This document shows, one piece after another, positions 8,659 to 16,352 of a stretch of DNA of 64,000 nt (position 1 is the stretch's first letter; every line of letters begins with the position of its first letter). This stretch comes from Halovenus sp037080055 (GTDB lineage: Archaea > Halobacteriota > Halobacteria > Halobacteriales > Haloarculaceae). Location of the stretch: assembly GCF_037080055.1 (NCBI RefSeq), contig NZ_JBAOJI010000001.1:806001-870000 (forward strand), written 5' to 3'. Below the pieces are notes generated by a model, which did not search any database, was not told the origin of the DNA, and saw nothing but the letters and a program-made list of their open reading frames with translations. Both the position numbers and the translations under genes were made by a program.

Positions 8659-9192
8659 TCAGAGCGTCCGGCGGGTTTCGGGGTCGTCGAGTTCCCAGAG
8701 CACCGCCGGGAGGAAGGCGTCGAGGTGGTCGATGACGCGGCGTTCGCTGACGTTCAGCCCCTCGCAGTGCTCGTGGGCCGTCTCCCGAACGGAGACGTGG
8801 ATGTCACCGTTCTCGACCGAGACGGAGAGCGGAAAGACCGAACACCGGGCGGGTTTCCAGTCTTCTTCGGCGTGCAGCGAGCAGAGTCCGTCGTCGCGGA
8901 GGAAAAAGCAGGCTTCGCCCTCATCGTCGACGTGCTCCTCGCGGTCTTTCTCCTCTTTGCGGATGAAATCCTCGCCGCGGACCTGCGTCGTGGCCTCCGA
9001 GAGGGAAGCGCAGTTGGCGAGTTCGAGGAAGTCCGGCTCGTAGAGCAAGACGCCGTGCTGGCAGCACCACGTACACTCGTCGACGCACTCGAAGGTCAAC
9101 GAGGGATCGAAGTCGGCGACGGCTTCCTTCCCGGGATGGACCTCGACGCGGCGTGGCTCCCACGTCGCACCGGAGTCGTTTGGCTGGCTCAC
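8659..9192 (-). CDS. YkgJ-type cysteine cluster protein
   Basis: This 177-residue protein has the YkgJ / CxxxCxxCC zinc-iron cluster pattern. FECVDECTWCCQHG near residues 35-48 is the first part, CFFLRDDGLCSLHAEEDWKPARC near residues 96-118 is the second, followed by FPLSV, and a further histidine/cysteine (EHCEG) lies near residue 139. The frame stays open far upstream with low-complexity, non-conserved sequence, so I start at the GTG at 9190-9192, just before the conserved part. The family binds a metal and its function is not established; in archaea it is often called Fe-S oxidoreductase-like. It is transcribed divergently from the GMC oxidoreductase operon. Confidence 0.8.
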   Translation of the reverse strand: MSQPNDSGATWEPRRVEVHPGKEAVADFDPSLTFECVDECTWCCQHGVLLYEPDFLELANCASLSEATTQVRGEDFIRKEEKDREEHVDDEGEACFFLRDDGLCSLHAEEDWKPARCSVFPLSVSVENGDIHVSVRETAHEHCEGLNVSERRVIDHLDAFLPAVLWELDDPETRRTL

Positions 9193-9285
9193 AGCCCTAT
9201 TCGGGGACTGAGCGCAAAGAGTCCAGTGGTCTTTCACTCGTCGACAGCCGGAACAACTTTGATCACCGACACAAAACGGCCTGGC

Positions 9286-10071
9286 GTGTTCGACGCCGAC
9301 CGCCGAAGATGGGTGAGTGCAGGGCTCACAGCGGTCGGTACGGCCGTCGGCTTCACGGTTCTGTCCGTGCTCACCGGCGGGTTCGTCGTGGTCCCGCTGC
9401 TCGGCCCGGTCGACGTGGCGGTTGGCCTCGCCGTTCCGCTCGGACTCTGGTTCGGAGGGCCTGCCGCAGTTGGGATCGGAACCGGCGTCGCTCTCTCGGC
9501 GGTAGTCGAGTCGACCCTCTCGTGGTGGACCCTCCTCGACGCGACCGTGTACGGAGCCGTCGGGGTACTCACACGCCGTCTCTGGGGAACTCTTCCGAAG
9601 GTGGCCAGCAGCCAACCGCCGGGAATCCGTTCCCCGGCCCAGTGGCTGGAGTTTGTCGCTGTCACGGTGATCGTCACGACGATTGCCGCGTCGGCCTTCG
9701 CCTGGGGCGCGGTCGTCGGCTGGGCGAGTCCCTTCCACGCGGTCGCACTCCCGGAGTGGACGCTGTTGCTCCGCTCGACGCTCGTCATCGGCCCTCCAGT
9801 TCTGCTTGCAGGTTCGGCTGTCGATCAGACGATCGTCTTCGAGGACGACCAGCGGCTGTCGATTCGATCAGGGGCGTTCTGGGGCGGAATCGTCGTCCCG
9901 ATCCTGTGGTTCACCCTCGGGATTGCGAGCAGCATCGGTCTCGGCAGTCGGCGACTGGAGATGATCGGCGGCGCGCTCGCGCTCTCGGTGATCGCAGTCA
10001 CGTATCTGCCGCGGTACGAACGCGAATCGGACAACAACCCCTCACAGCAGCCAACACCGACCGACGCATGA
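9286..10071 (+). CDS. Integral membrane protein of the GMC oxidoreductase operon
   Basis: This protein of about 261 residues has roughly six to seven hydrophobic segments, beginning at WVSAGLTAVGTAVGFTVLSV and ending with IGGALALSVIAVTYLP, and a short polar C-terminus. I recognise no named family. The start is uncertain: the GTG at 9286-9288 is used, and a TTG at 9259-9261 would add nine residues. Its TGA overlaps the start of the next gene by four bases, so it is the first gene of a coupled three-gene unit with a gluconate-dehydrogenase-subunit-3-like protein and a GMC flavoprotein. By position it could anchor the complex or accept its electrons, but it has no visible haem motif. Confidence 0.65.
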   Translation: MFDADRRRWVSAGLTAVGTAVGFTVLSVLTGGFVVVPLLGPVDVAVGLAVPLGLWFGGPAAVGIGTGVALSAVVESTLSWWTLLDATVYGAVGVLTRRLWGTLPKVASSQPPGIRSPAQWLEFVAVTVIVTTIAASAFAWGAVVGWASPFHAVALPEWTLLLRSTLVIGPPVLLAGSAVDQTIVFEDDQRLSIRSGAFWGGIVVPILWFTLGIASSIGLGSRRLEMIGGALALSVIAVTYLPRYERESDNNPSQQPTPTDA

Positions 10072-10607
10072 CGATGGAACTCACACGGAGAGACGCACTC
10101 CTCGCGCTGGGCGGCGGCGCTACCCTCGGTGTCGGGGCGCTGGCCGTCTCCGAGCGGACCGAAGACGACTCCGCCGACGGCACCCTCGACGACGGAGACC
10201 TGTCGACACTCCTCGCGCTCGCAGAAGCCATCTATCCGGCGGAAGTAGCACCGACGATGGAGTTCGTCAGGACCTACGTCGAGGGCCATCGGCAGCAGCG
10301 CCAGCACCAGATCATCGAAGCCATCGAACGGCTCGACGCTGGCTCACGACGGTTCACCGGAAGTGATTTCGCCAATCTCCCGGAATCGAAACGGACGGTC
10401 GTTCTCGGCCGAGTCGGCGTCGACAGAGCCCAGTCCGATCCCGACGGATCGGTCCCCGAACGCATCCGCTATCACCTGGTCAACAGTCTGCTCTACGCAC
10501 TGTTCAGTTCGCCGACCGGGAGCGAACTGGTCGGCATCGAGAACCCGACCGGTCATCCCGGCGGCTACGAATCGCTCGCGCGCACCCCGGAGGAACCCAA
10601 TGAGTAA
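10068..10607 (+). CDS. Gluconate 2-dehydrogenase subunit 3-like protein with Tat signal
   Basis: This 179-residue protein starts with a twin-arginine signal (LTRRDALLALGGG, residues 5-17), followed by a hydrophobic stretch ending near residue 27. The mature part (LSTLLALAEAIYP, then a helical region and HLVNSLLYALFSS) matches the gluconate 2-dehydrogenase subunit 3 family, the small partner that is exported, folded, with a GMC flavoprotein. Both ends overlap neighbours: four bases with the membrane protein before it and eight bases with the GMC gene after it. The small subunit probably carries the FAD subunit across the membrane by the Tat pathway and stabilises it there. Confidence 0.85.
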   Translation: MTMELTRRDALLALGGGATLGVGALAVSERTEDDSADGTLDDGDLSTLLALAEAIYPAEVAPTMEFVRTYVEGHRQQRQHQIIEAIERLDAGSRRFTGSDFANLPESKRTVVLGRVGVDRAQSDPDGSVPERIRYHLVNSLLYALFSSPTGSELVGIENPTGHPGGYESLARTPEEPNE

Positions 10608-12234
10608 CCAGTCCGACCGAACGCCCTCGGAACGTGTCGATCTCTGTCTCGTCGGTGCCGGAATCGCCGGCGCAATCGTCGCCGCAGAACTTGCCGAACG
10701 GGGATTCGACGTGGTCCTGCTCGAGAGTGGCGAGCGGTTCGATCCCGACGACCGACTCGCTCAGATGGAACAGGCAATTCGCCCGGAACACGACGATAGC
10801 GAAATCTGGAACATGGGCGGGCCACGGGACAGATTCAGCAGTTCTGGTGCGGTGGAGTACGCGCTCAACGACCGCCGGGTCAAGGGTGTCGGCGGGACGA
10901 CGCTGCACTGGCTCGGGACCACCCCTCGCCTACACCCGCGGGATTTCGAGCTGAATTCGCGGTACGGAATCGGGACCGACTGGCCGATCAGCTACGACGA
11001 CCTCCGGCCGTACTACGCGCAGGCCGAACGGGAGATGGGCATCGCGGGCGGGCAGAGCCGCTCTGCACCCCCGCGTGAGGTGCCGTATCCGATGGACCCA
11101 TTCCCGGAGACGCACTCTGACGGACTGTTCGAGTCTGCCTGTGAGGAGTTGGGAATCTCGATGCGGCCGTGTCCGCAGGCGCGCAACTCCGAGGCCTACG
11201 ACGGGCGCAGCGAGTGTGTCGGCTACGGCACCTGTATCCCGGTCTGCCCCTCCGGCGCGAAGTACAGCGGCGATGTCCACGTCCGCAAGGCGGAGGACCA
11301 CGGCGCAAAAGTGATCGACCGCGTCACCGTCGAGTATCTGGAACACGGCCCGGATTCGGTCGAGGCCGCACGGTACGTGACTCCGGACGGCACCCGGCAC
11401 CGACAGGAAGCCCGGCACTTCGTCGTCGCCGCTGGTGGCGTGGAGACGCCCAGATTGCTCCTGCTCTCTCAGTCCGAAGCGTACCCCGACGGGCTGGCGA
11501 ATTCGAGCGGTCTCGTCGGGCGGTACTTCATGGAACACCCGGCGGTACGGACCACCGCACGGATCGATCAAGAGACGAATCCGGAGCCGGTCCGATTCCT
11601 CACACGAATCAGCGAGCAGTTCTACGAGGGGGCGGACGGCCCGCCGGGCAGTATCCTCCTCAAGTTCGGGAATCCAAACCCCGACTCGCCGGTCGATCAC
11701 GCCCTCTCCGAGCCAGATGCTGACTCGCTGGACGGCATCGCCGACGCGGTGACTGGGACGGAGTGGGGCGATGACCTGCTCGACGGGTACGATGGGGTGA
11801 ATCACACGCTCTGGATCGGCGGCAACCTCGAAATGCTCCCCGACAAGTCCAATCGCGTCAAACTCGATCCAAACACCACCGACAAGTTCGGAAACCCGGT
11901 GCCGGATGTCTCCTTCAGCGTCGGTTCGTACGCGACACAGACCGCCGAGGAAGCGCTCGATATCCAGCGGGAAATTCTCGAAACGGCCGGCGGGGAAGTG
12001 ACCAGCCAGACCGACCCGACCGATCCGAATTTCCTCTCACACCATCTCGGAACGACGCGGATGGGGACCGATCCGGAAACGAGCGTCGTGGATTCGCGCC
12101 TGCGGACTCACGACATCGAGAATCTCTGGTGTGTGAGCAGCAGCGTCTTTCCGACTGCGGGCGCGGCGAATCCGACACTCACGATTGGAGCGCTCGCGCT
12201 CAGAACGAGTGAATTTCTGGCAGAGCAGTTGTAG
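10600..12234 (+). CDS. GMC oxidoreductase, FAD subunit (gluconate/sorbitol dehydrogenase-like)
   Basis: This 544-residue flavoprotein has the Rossmann motif VGAGIAGAIVAAELAERG near residues 18-35 with the ribose-binding acid in LLESG, a GMC signature around GVGGTTLHWLG, and the C-terminal catalytic region ending in GAANPTLTIGALALR. A cysteine cluster, CVGYGTCIPVCPSGAKYS (near residues 206-224), fits the iron-sulfur centre of the gluconate/fructose dehydrogenase branch, absent from glucose oxidases. HHLGTTRMG carries the expected active-site histidines. It has no signal of its own and would be exported with its Tat-bearing partner. The reaction is oxidation of a sugar alcohol or sugar acid with electrons passed to the membrane; the substrate is not known. 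The start ATG overlaps the previous gene by eight bases. Confidence 0.88.
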   Translation: MSNQSDRTPSERVDLCLVGAGIAGAIVAAELAERGFDVVLLESGERFDPDDRLAQMEQAIRPEHDDSEIWNMGGPRDRFSSSGAVEYALNDRRVKGVGGTTLHWLGTTPRLHPRDFELNSRYGIGTDWPISYDDLRPYYAQAEREMGIAGGQSRSAPPREVPYPMDPFPETHSDGLFESACEELGISMRPCPQARNSEAYDGRSECVGYGTCIPVCPSGAKYSGDVHVRKAEDHGAKVIDRVTVEYLEHGPDSVEAARYVTPDGTRHRQEARHFVVAAGGVETPRLLLLSQSEAYPDGLANSSGLVGRYFMEHPAVRTTARIDQETNPEPVRFLTRISEQFYEGADGPPGSILLKFGNPNPDSPVDHALSEPDADSLDGIADAVTGTEWGDDLLDGYDGVNHTLWIGGNLEMLPDKSNRVKLDPNTTDKFGNPVPDVSFSVGSYATQTAEEALDIQREILETAGGEVTSQTDPTDPNFLSHHLGTTRMGTDPETSVVDSRLRTHDIENLWCVSSSVFPTAGAANPTLTIGALALRTSEFLAEQL

Positions 12235-12247
12235 TCGAGAGAGCAGA

Positions 12248-12292
12248 TCAGTTGTACTCCCGCCAGCGGTTCCCGCACTCTTTGCACTTGCA
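12248..12292 (-). pseudogene. Displaced 3' end of the tfs gene (attachment-site remnant)
   Basis: On the minus strand this stretch reads CKCKECGNRWREYN and a stop, matching the last 14 residues of the intact TFS (KCKQCGYRWREYN) encoded at 16353-16673. At the DNA level 32 of the first 39 bases agree, and the likeness ends exactly after the shared 10-mer TTTGCACTTG (12281-12290 and 16386-16395). No start or upstream part is present. It looks like the original 3' end of tfs, pushed away when the element between the two copies integrated and supplied a new 3' end. Confidence 0.65.
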
Positions 12293-12518
12293 AGATTGTG
12301 GCTCAGCGGGTGTTGCCTATAAAGGCTGAGCAAGCCTTATATGCAAGTTACCTATCGAGGAGAGAATACTCCGAGTGGAAAGATTCATCGGTCGAATCAC
12401 CCCATCGCTGTCTTGCGGTTTTCTTACCAGAGTCCTGTCATAGCGGGTTTGCTCTGAAAGAGCGTAATCGCCAGACAGCGTCGGGGATACACTTAAGTGC
12501 AACAATCCCGCACGGGCT

Positions 12519-13682
12519 ATGAGCAAGACAGCTGATACTTCGACCGACGAACCGCAGACGAACCAAGCAGAGAGCGACCTTACTGACTTCCTCGCAGAAC
12601 GGGCAGAGCTTCGCGTGAGCTTCGAGGAACCCGACGATGAGAGAGAGCGACGGTACGACCGGCTACCTGTTGCACGCACGCAGGCAGGCACTCAGGCCGA
12701 CGTGAGCGACTTCCCCTCTGGCAAAAGCCACGGTCGGGGCAACTTCTCGAAGAAGACCTACACCCGCTACCGAGACACGGTAAACGACTTCATCCAATCG
12801 CAAGACGCGAGGGACTTGATGGAAGTCACACCTCGGGAAATCAACCGCTGGAACCAGTTGCTACAGCGGCGTGACTACGCTCGCACCACACGAGACGGCA
12901 AGCTCGAAACGCTCGAAGTGTTCTTCAAGTGGGCAGAGACGGAGTGGCGTGCCCCACGGGACGACAAGATTAGCGAGACTATCGCCCGAAAGCGAAACGA
13001 CCTGAACGTGTCTGGTGATGAAAAGTCGCGGTCGGGCGACGACAATCACCGAATCTCGTCCGAGCGGGCAGAGGAAATTATCGGCCATCTCGCCAAACAC
13101 CACTACGCGAGTCGGCAGATGGTCGAATTTCTGCTCATCTACCACATAGGCTGTCGGAAATCTGCCCTCCTGTCCATCAACTGCTCGGACGTGAAACCAC
13201 GAAAGAGTATCATCCAGATTCGCAATCGCCCCGAAGAATCTGGCGTGAGACTCAAGCGCGGAAACAAGGGTGAGCGAGACGTGAATATCTCGCCCGACAT
13301 TATGGCGGTCATTACCGACTATATCGAGGAACACCGCTCGGAACCGAACGACGGGAGTGATGCGCTCCTAACGTCTTGGGCAGGGAGGATAGACGACAGC
13401 ACGCTCTATCGGGACATAGCGGGACTCACGAAGTGTGGTGAGTGCTCAGACGAGGGCGGCGAACCGCTCACCAAGCAGAACGCTTCGGACTGTCCCGAGA
13501 GTATCGGATGTCACGACCTACGCCGTGTTGCGATTACTCGGATGAGAGACGAAGGAATCAGTTGGGATACTATCAGCGGTCGGGTTAACGCGACTGTGCA
13601 GATGCTCAAGCAACACTACGATTCTCCGACCTACGAAGGAGCGGCAGAGCGTCGGAAACAAGAGGTACTAAACGCTCTATAG
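12519..13682 (+). CDS. Tyrosine recombinase / integrase
   Basis: This 387-residue protein is a lambda-integrase-type tyrosine recombinase that would insert and excise the surrounding element. A SAM-like core-binding domain (about residues 75-170, with KKTYTRYRDTVNDF) precedes the catalytic domain. Catalytic residues are R213 in GCRKSA, a likely lysine in the RGNKGER turn near residue 250, H332 and R335 in HDLRR, and the nucleophile Y367 in LKQHYD. An unusual CxxC-type insertion (KCGECSDEGG and ASDCPES, about 305-331) lies just before the HxxR box, as in many haloarchaeal integrases. A TTAA-type box about 25 bases upstream of the ATG suggests a leaderless start. All catalytic residues are intact, so the enzyme may be active. 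Confidence 0.93.
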   Translation: MSKTADTSTDEPQTNQAESDLTDFLAERAELRVSFEEPDDERERRYDRLPVARTQAGTQADVSDFPSGKSHGRGNFSKKTYTRYRDTVNDFIQSQDARDLMEVTPREINRWNQLLQRRDYARTTRDGKLETLEVFFKWAETEWRAPRDDKISETIARKRNDLNVSGDEKSRSGDDNHRISSERAEEIIGHLAKHHYASRQMVEFLLIYHIGCRKSALLSINCSDVKPRKSIIQIRNRPEESGVRLKRGNKGERDVNISPDIMAVITDYIEEHRSEPNDGSDALLTSWAGRIDDSTLYRDIAGLTKCGECSDEGGEPLTKQNASDCPESIGCHDLRRVAITRMRDEGISWDTISGRVNATVQMLKQHYDSPTYEGAAERRKQEVLNAL

Positions 13683-13739
13683 ACCCGACAAACGACTGAG
13701 AAAATCTATCGTCAGAACATCATTTTCCTGACTGTCCAG

Positions 13740-14087
13740 TCACGGCCAGTCGTCTGGCAACTCGTCTTGGTGGTTATCCATCAACTTGATGAGTGGCTCT
13801 ATCTCCACAAATCGAGGGCCGCGCGTGATAGTTCCTGCATCTCTGTCCCAGTTGATGAAACCAGCCTCCTCAAGTTTCGGCAGGTGGCTGTGATACATCT
13901 CCTGTTGAAGCAGTTCAAGGTTATCACTGTCACTCGCTATCGAGTCGGAGACCAAGTCGTCCTCGTCCCGTGGATTCTTTTTGTCGAGTGCGACGAGCAA
14001 TCGACGGCGTACTGAGTGACTGAGAATGTCGAACTTTCCGTTTAGTGTCTCTCCGCTTTTGCCGCTTTGGGTGTTAGATTTGGACAT
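13740..14087 (-). CDS. DUF7344-type winged-helix regulator of the element
   Basis: This 115-residue protein has the pattern of the haloarchaeal DUF7344 wHTH family: ILSHSVRRRLLVAL near residues 21-34, then MYHSHLPKLEEAGFINWD near residues 65-82, and a beta wing leading to EIEPLIKLMDNHQDELPDDWP. It lies between the integrase (convergent) and rep (same strand, upstream), the usual place of a copy-number or lysogeny-type regulator. A perfect 17-bp palindrome lies 47-63 bases upstream of its ATG and is a plausible operator for autoregulation. It probably controls the integrase or rep genes; no target has been shown. Confidence 0.8.
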   Translation of the reverse strand: MSKSNTQSGKSGETLNGKFDILSHSVRRRLLVALDKKNPRDEDDLVSDSIASDSDNLELLQQEMYHSHLPKLEEAGFINWDRDAGTITRGPRFVEIEPLIKLMDNHQDELPDDWP

Positions 14088-14133
14088 CTGAGGGTACCGT
14101 TGCTTTGGAGCGTGTCATACCCCCGATACGAAC

Positions 14134-14150
14134 CGCACTACAGTAGTGCG
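14134..14150. promoter_or_regulatory. 17-bp perfect palindrome, likely operator
   Basis: CGCACTACAGTAGTGCG has two perfect 8-base arms around one central base. It lies in the 220-base non-coding stretch between the wHTH gene and rep, upstream of the wHTH start, where a dimeric winged-helix protein would bind. The rest of this gap (14088-14307) holds no open frame I can support, apart from an 11-mer (CCTTGTTCAAG, 14181-14191) that recurs at 16191-16201. Confidence 0.5.
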
Positions 14151-14307
14151 ACAAGAACGATTACTGCACCAACGGATTAACCTTGTTCAAGCGCCCCCTG
14201 ATATAGGGACGAACGTACTGTGTATGGCTCCGTGTATGTCAACGGGCACCACAGACATATAAGGTTAGTTACCAAGTGCTTGCAACGCCGTATTGAGGCT
14301 TTTCACG

Positions 14308-15486
14308 TCAGTTTTCCCCAACTTCAGTGAAGACGAATCGGCTCTCATTAGATGGCACTGTGTTCGGAGCGAAATCTTCGACTACCTCTGGTTCGCTTTC
14401 ACCCCACACGTCGTAACTCGATTTACGGAAGTGGTTTCCTCCGTCCCATCCCCGTACCGTACTCGCCCACAGTCGTTCGTCGTAATCCATCTCATCGACG
14501 GGAGGCAGATGAGCGAGTTGGGAGAGGGCGTAGGTCGCACCTGCGCTTCCTCCATCTTCGGTGCGAGGTATCGTATCAGTCGCTTCCGTTCCTCGAATCC
14601 GAATCGCTCCGCTTGCTGGCAGATTTCCGCGACCGCTCGACGGAGCGTATTCACACGACTCGACAAATCGCTCGACTACTGGGACAAGCGCATCTCGTGG
14701 TACGTCGCCCTCCGTCCACACGAGGACGTGTGCGTGTGGCGTAGCGTACTGGCGAGTCCCTGCGAGAACGCACATCCACTGATACGAGTCGGTGTGTTTG
14801 CCGAGTCTGTACCGAAGGGCGGAAAGTGTCGATTCGAGGGCATCAGAAAGTCCTTCGAGGAGCGTAATCCGTGACTCGACCGGCCGCTCGACACGGAGTG
14901 ATAGGAGGGCCGTAGTGGGGTTCTCGTAGGCTTCGAGGAGTTGTCTGTCCATCTCCTTCCCGCGAGCGTAGTTCCGCCTGTCGTGCCACTGACGCCCTCT
15001 CTCGAAGCCGTGCCTCTCGGCGGAAGTGTTCTCACCCCGCCGCTCCTCGACGTATCGCTCGACGGCTTCCCCTGCCGAGAGAGGTTCCCCATCTTCGACG
15101 TATGCAGGATGGCACGTCTCTCGGTCGAGAGCGATAGGTTCCTGCAAGGCGAGGAAGTCGTCGGGTGGGTCGAGAGGTTCCGTGTTTGGTGTGGACGGAT
15201 TTTTCGCGCTTGACACAGTGTTATCGACAGCCCACAACTCACCGAATAGCTCACCTTGCGGTGGAATCGTAATCTCGTCGGCAGAAGAAAGGCCGTCTGC
15301 TTCGAGCATCGCCCGTATCTCGTCGTCCGTATATCCGTTTGCCTCGGCCTGTAGACGGACTTCTTCGACGGGTATGGTTTCGCCCACATCATTACCGAGA
15401 TTCGCACCTGCGGCTACTGCGAGCCTCTGAAGCCGTTTGCTTGACGGTGTTGTGGCTGCTGTTGCTTGGGATGTAGCTATGCTCAC
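14308..15486 (-). CDS. HUH-type rolling-circle replication protein (Rep)
   Basis: This 392-residue protein looks like the replication initiator of the element. The metal-binding HUH motif is PHAHVLVW with H251 and H253. A preceding strand, ALLSLRVERP near residue 193, is a candidate motif 1, and Y319 in GATYALSQLAHL is a candidate catalytic tyrosine lying on a helix as expected for motif 3. The N-terminal 150 residues are acidic and variable. The family is that of Rep proteins of small haloarchaeal plasmids and pleolipoviruses. The start is GTG, 18 bases after the stop of the 74-residue ORF, so it is the last gene of a three-gene unit. The motif assignment is by eye; the nicking tyrosine is the least certain part. 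Confidence 0.72.
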   Translation of the reverse strand: MSIATSQATAATTPSSKRLQRLAVAAGANLGNDVGETIPVEEVRLQAEANGYTDDEIRAMLEADGLSSADEITIPPQGELFGELWAVDNTVSSAKNPSTPNTEPLDPPDDFLALQEPIALDRETCHPAYVEDGEPLSAGEAVERYVEERRGENTSAERHGFERGRQWHDRRNYARGKEMDRQLLEAYENPTTALLSLRVERPVESRITLLEGLSDALESTLSALRYRLGKHTDSYQWMCVLAGTRQYATPHAHVLVWTEGDVPRDALVPVVERFVESCEYAPSSGRGNLPASGAIRIRGTEATDTIPRTEDGGSAGATYALSQLAHLPPVDEMDYDERLWASTVRGWDGGNHFRKSSYDVWGESEPEVVEDFAPNTVPSNESRFVFTEVGEN

Positions 15487-15504
15487 TCGTCTGCCCTACT
15501 GCGA

Positions 15505-15729
15505 TTAGGAATCGTACCCTGGCCGAGTCCCGACTGCCGTACCTCGACGGCGAACCCGTCGAATCTCCCGACGCTTGCGCTCCGCCTTTGACAAGTTGGC
15601 GTGCATCAGCTCATCGGCAGGTGGTGCGTTTTCGTCTACGACTTCTCGGAGAGCTTCGGTGATTAGCTCATCGTCAATTTCCTTCAAGCGCGAGGCAAGC
15701 TCATCATCAACGCTGACGTAGTATTTCAC
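15505..15729 (-). CDS. Small hypothetical protein in the rep operon
   Basis: This 74-residue protein starts MKYYVSVDDELASRLKEIDDE and ends in a strongly basic segment (KAERKRREIRRVRRRG), suggesting DNA or protein binding. The N-terminal strand-helix-helix layout is reminiscent of ribbon-helix-helix proteins but not clear. The GTG start overlaps the stop of the 43-residue ORF before it (GTGA, 15726-15729), and rep begins 18 bases later. It may be a replication accessory or copy-control protein; I do not recognise the family. Confidence 0.65.
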   Translation of the reverse strand: MKYYVSVDDELASRLKEIDDELITEALREVVDENAPPADELMHANLSKAERKRREIRRVRRRGTAVGTRPGYDS

Positions 15730-15857
15730 GCTTCCACCTCGTCCAAGAGACGACCGATGATGAACCCGTATGGCACGGTTTCGTCAAATTCTTCGGTCTT
15801 GTAGTTGTGTAATCGGTTCTTCTCGGTGTCAGAAAGCCTGATTTCGTTACTTCTCAT
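15726..15857 (-). CDS. 43-residue ribbon-helix-helix-like protein
   Basis: This short protein reads MRSNEIRLSDTEKNRLHNYK, followed by TEEFDETVPYGFIIGRLLDEV. A beta strand (EIRLSDTE) and two helices match a minimal ribbon-helix-helix DNA-binding fold, the type used by CopG repressors of plasmid rep operons. It is the first gene of the rep unit, behind a TATATAGTATATA-like box at about 15902-15916, and an ACGGAC/GTCCGT inverted repeat (15868-15894) lies between box and ATG as a candidate operator. It is probably the copy-control repressor; this is inferred from position and fold pattern. Confidence 0.6.
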   Translation of the reverse strand: MRSNEIRLSDTEKNRLHNYKTEEFDETVPYGFIIGRLLDEVEA

Positions 15858-15867
15858 ACTACAGAAG

Positions 15868-15894
15868 ACGGACGACTATCCGAAGTCTGTCCGT
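15868..15894. promoter_or_regulatory. Inverted repeat in the rep operon leader
   Basis: ACGGAC (15868-15873) and GTCCGT (15889-15894) are separated by 15 bases. They lie between the TATA-like stretch at 15902-15916 and the first start codon of the rep unit, a position where a repressor would block transcription. Confidence 0.35.
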
Positions 15895-15902
15895 TCCTCC
15901 AC

Positions 15903-16352
15903 CTATATACTATATGCGTCGGCCCTTTTAAACGAGTAACCGATAGTAACCTGCATCGGGTGTATCCTATATACGTTCATATTAGCTTAGAGGGCCTAAA
16001 AACCACACAGAGGGGTGCATTTGCCTGAACAATATCTGAGCATATTTTCTCTGGCGGGTTGGCCTATCTCACGTCGGCCCCGCGATTTTTGCGATATAAA
16101 AAAGCGCTCGCACCAGCCGCGCTTAGGCCGTCTTTCGTGCCAGAAGCCTCGGTTTCGAGGGCGAAAACAGACTTCGAGCAACCTCAAACCCCTTGTTCAA
16201 GGCCAGAACCACAAGACGAAGAAGGGGTTGCTAAACTCAGTCGGTAAAACTAAGTAACCCCGAACCCGCGTTTCGAGTGGACGCTACACCGATGCAATCT
16301 TGCCAAGGCCCAAAACCACGAATCTGCCGAATACGGCAGTCTCAGGCGGGTC
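15903..16352. other. A/T-rich non-coding end of the element, candidate origin
   Basis: This stretch of about 450 bases has no credible gene. It begins with the divergent A/T boxes of the rep promoter and then holds several hairpin-capable sequences: AACCCCTT (16187-16194) pairs with AAGGGGTT (16222-16229) around a 27-base loop, and CCTTG-TT-CAAGG sits at 16191-16202. The 11-mer CCTTGTTCAAG is shared with 14181-14191 on the other side of rep. Hairpins beside rep are what a double-strand origin of a rolling-circle plasmid would look like, but no nick site was identified. Confidence 0.35.

Noticed and set aside
8542..9285. N-terminal extension of the membrane protein frame
   Set aside because: It runs antisense through the YkgJ-type gene; the hydrophobic protein begins only near 9286.
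12519..13682. Pleolipovirus provirus identity for the integrated element
   Set aside because: Only integrase, regulator and Rep are present; no spike, membrane or ATPase gene, so plasmid-like is the safer description.
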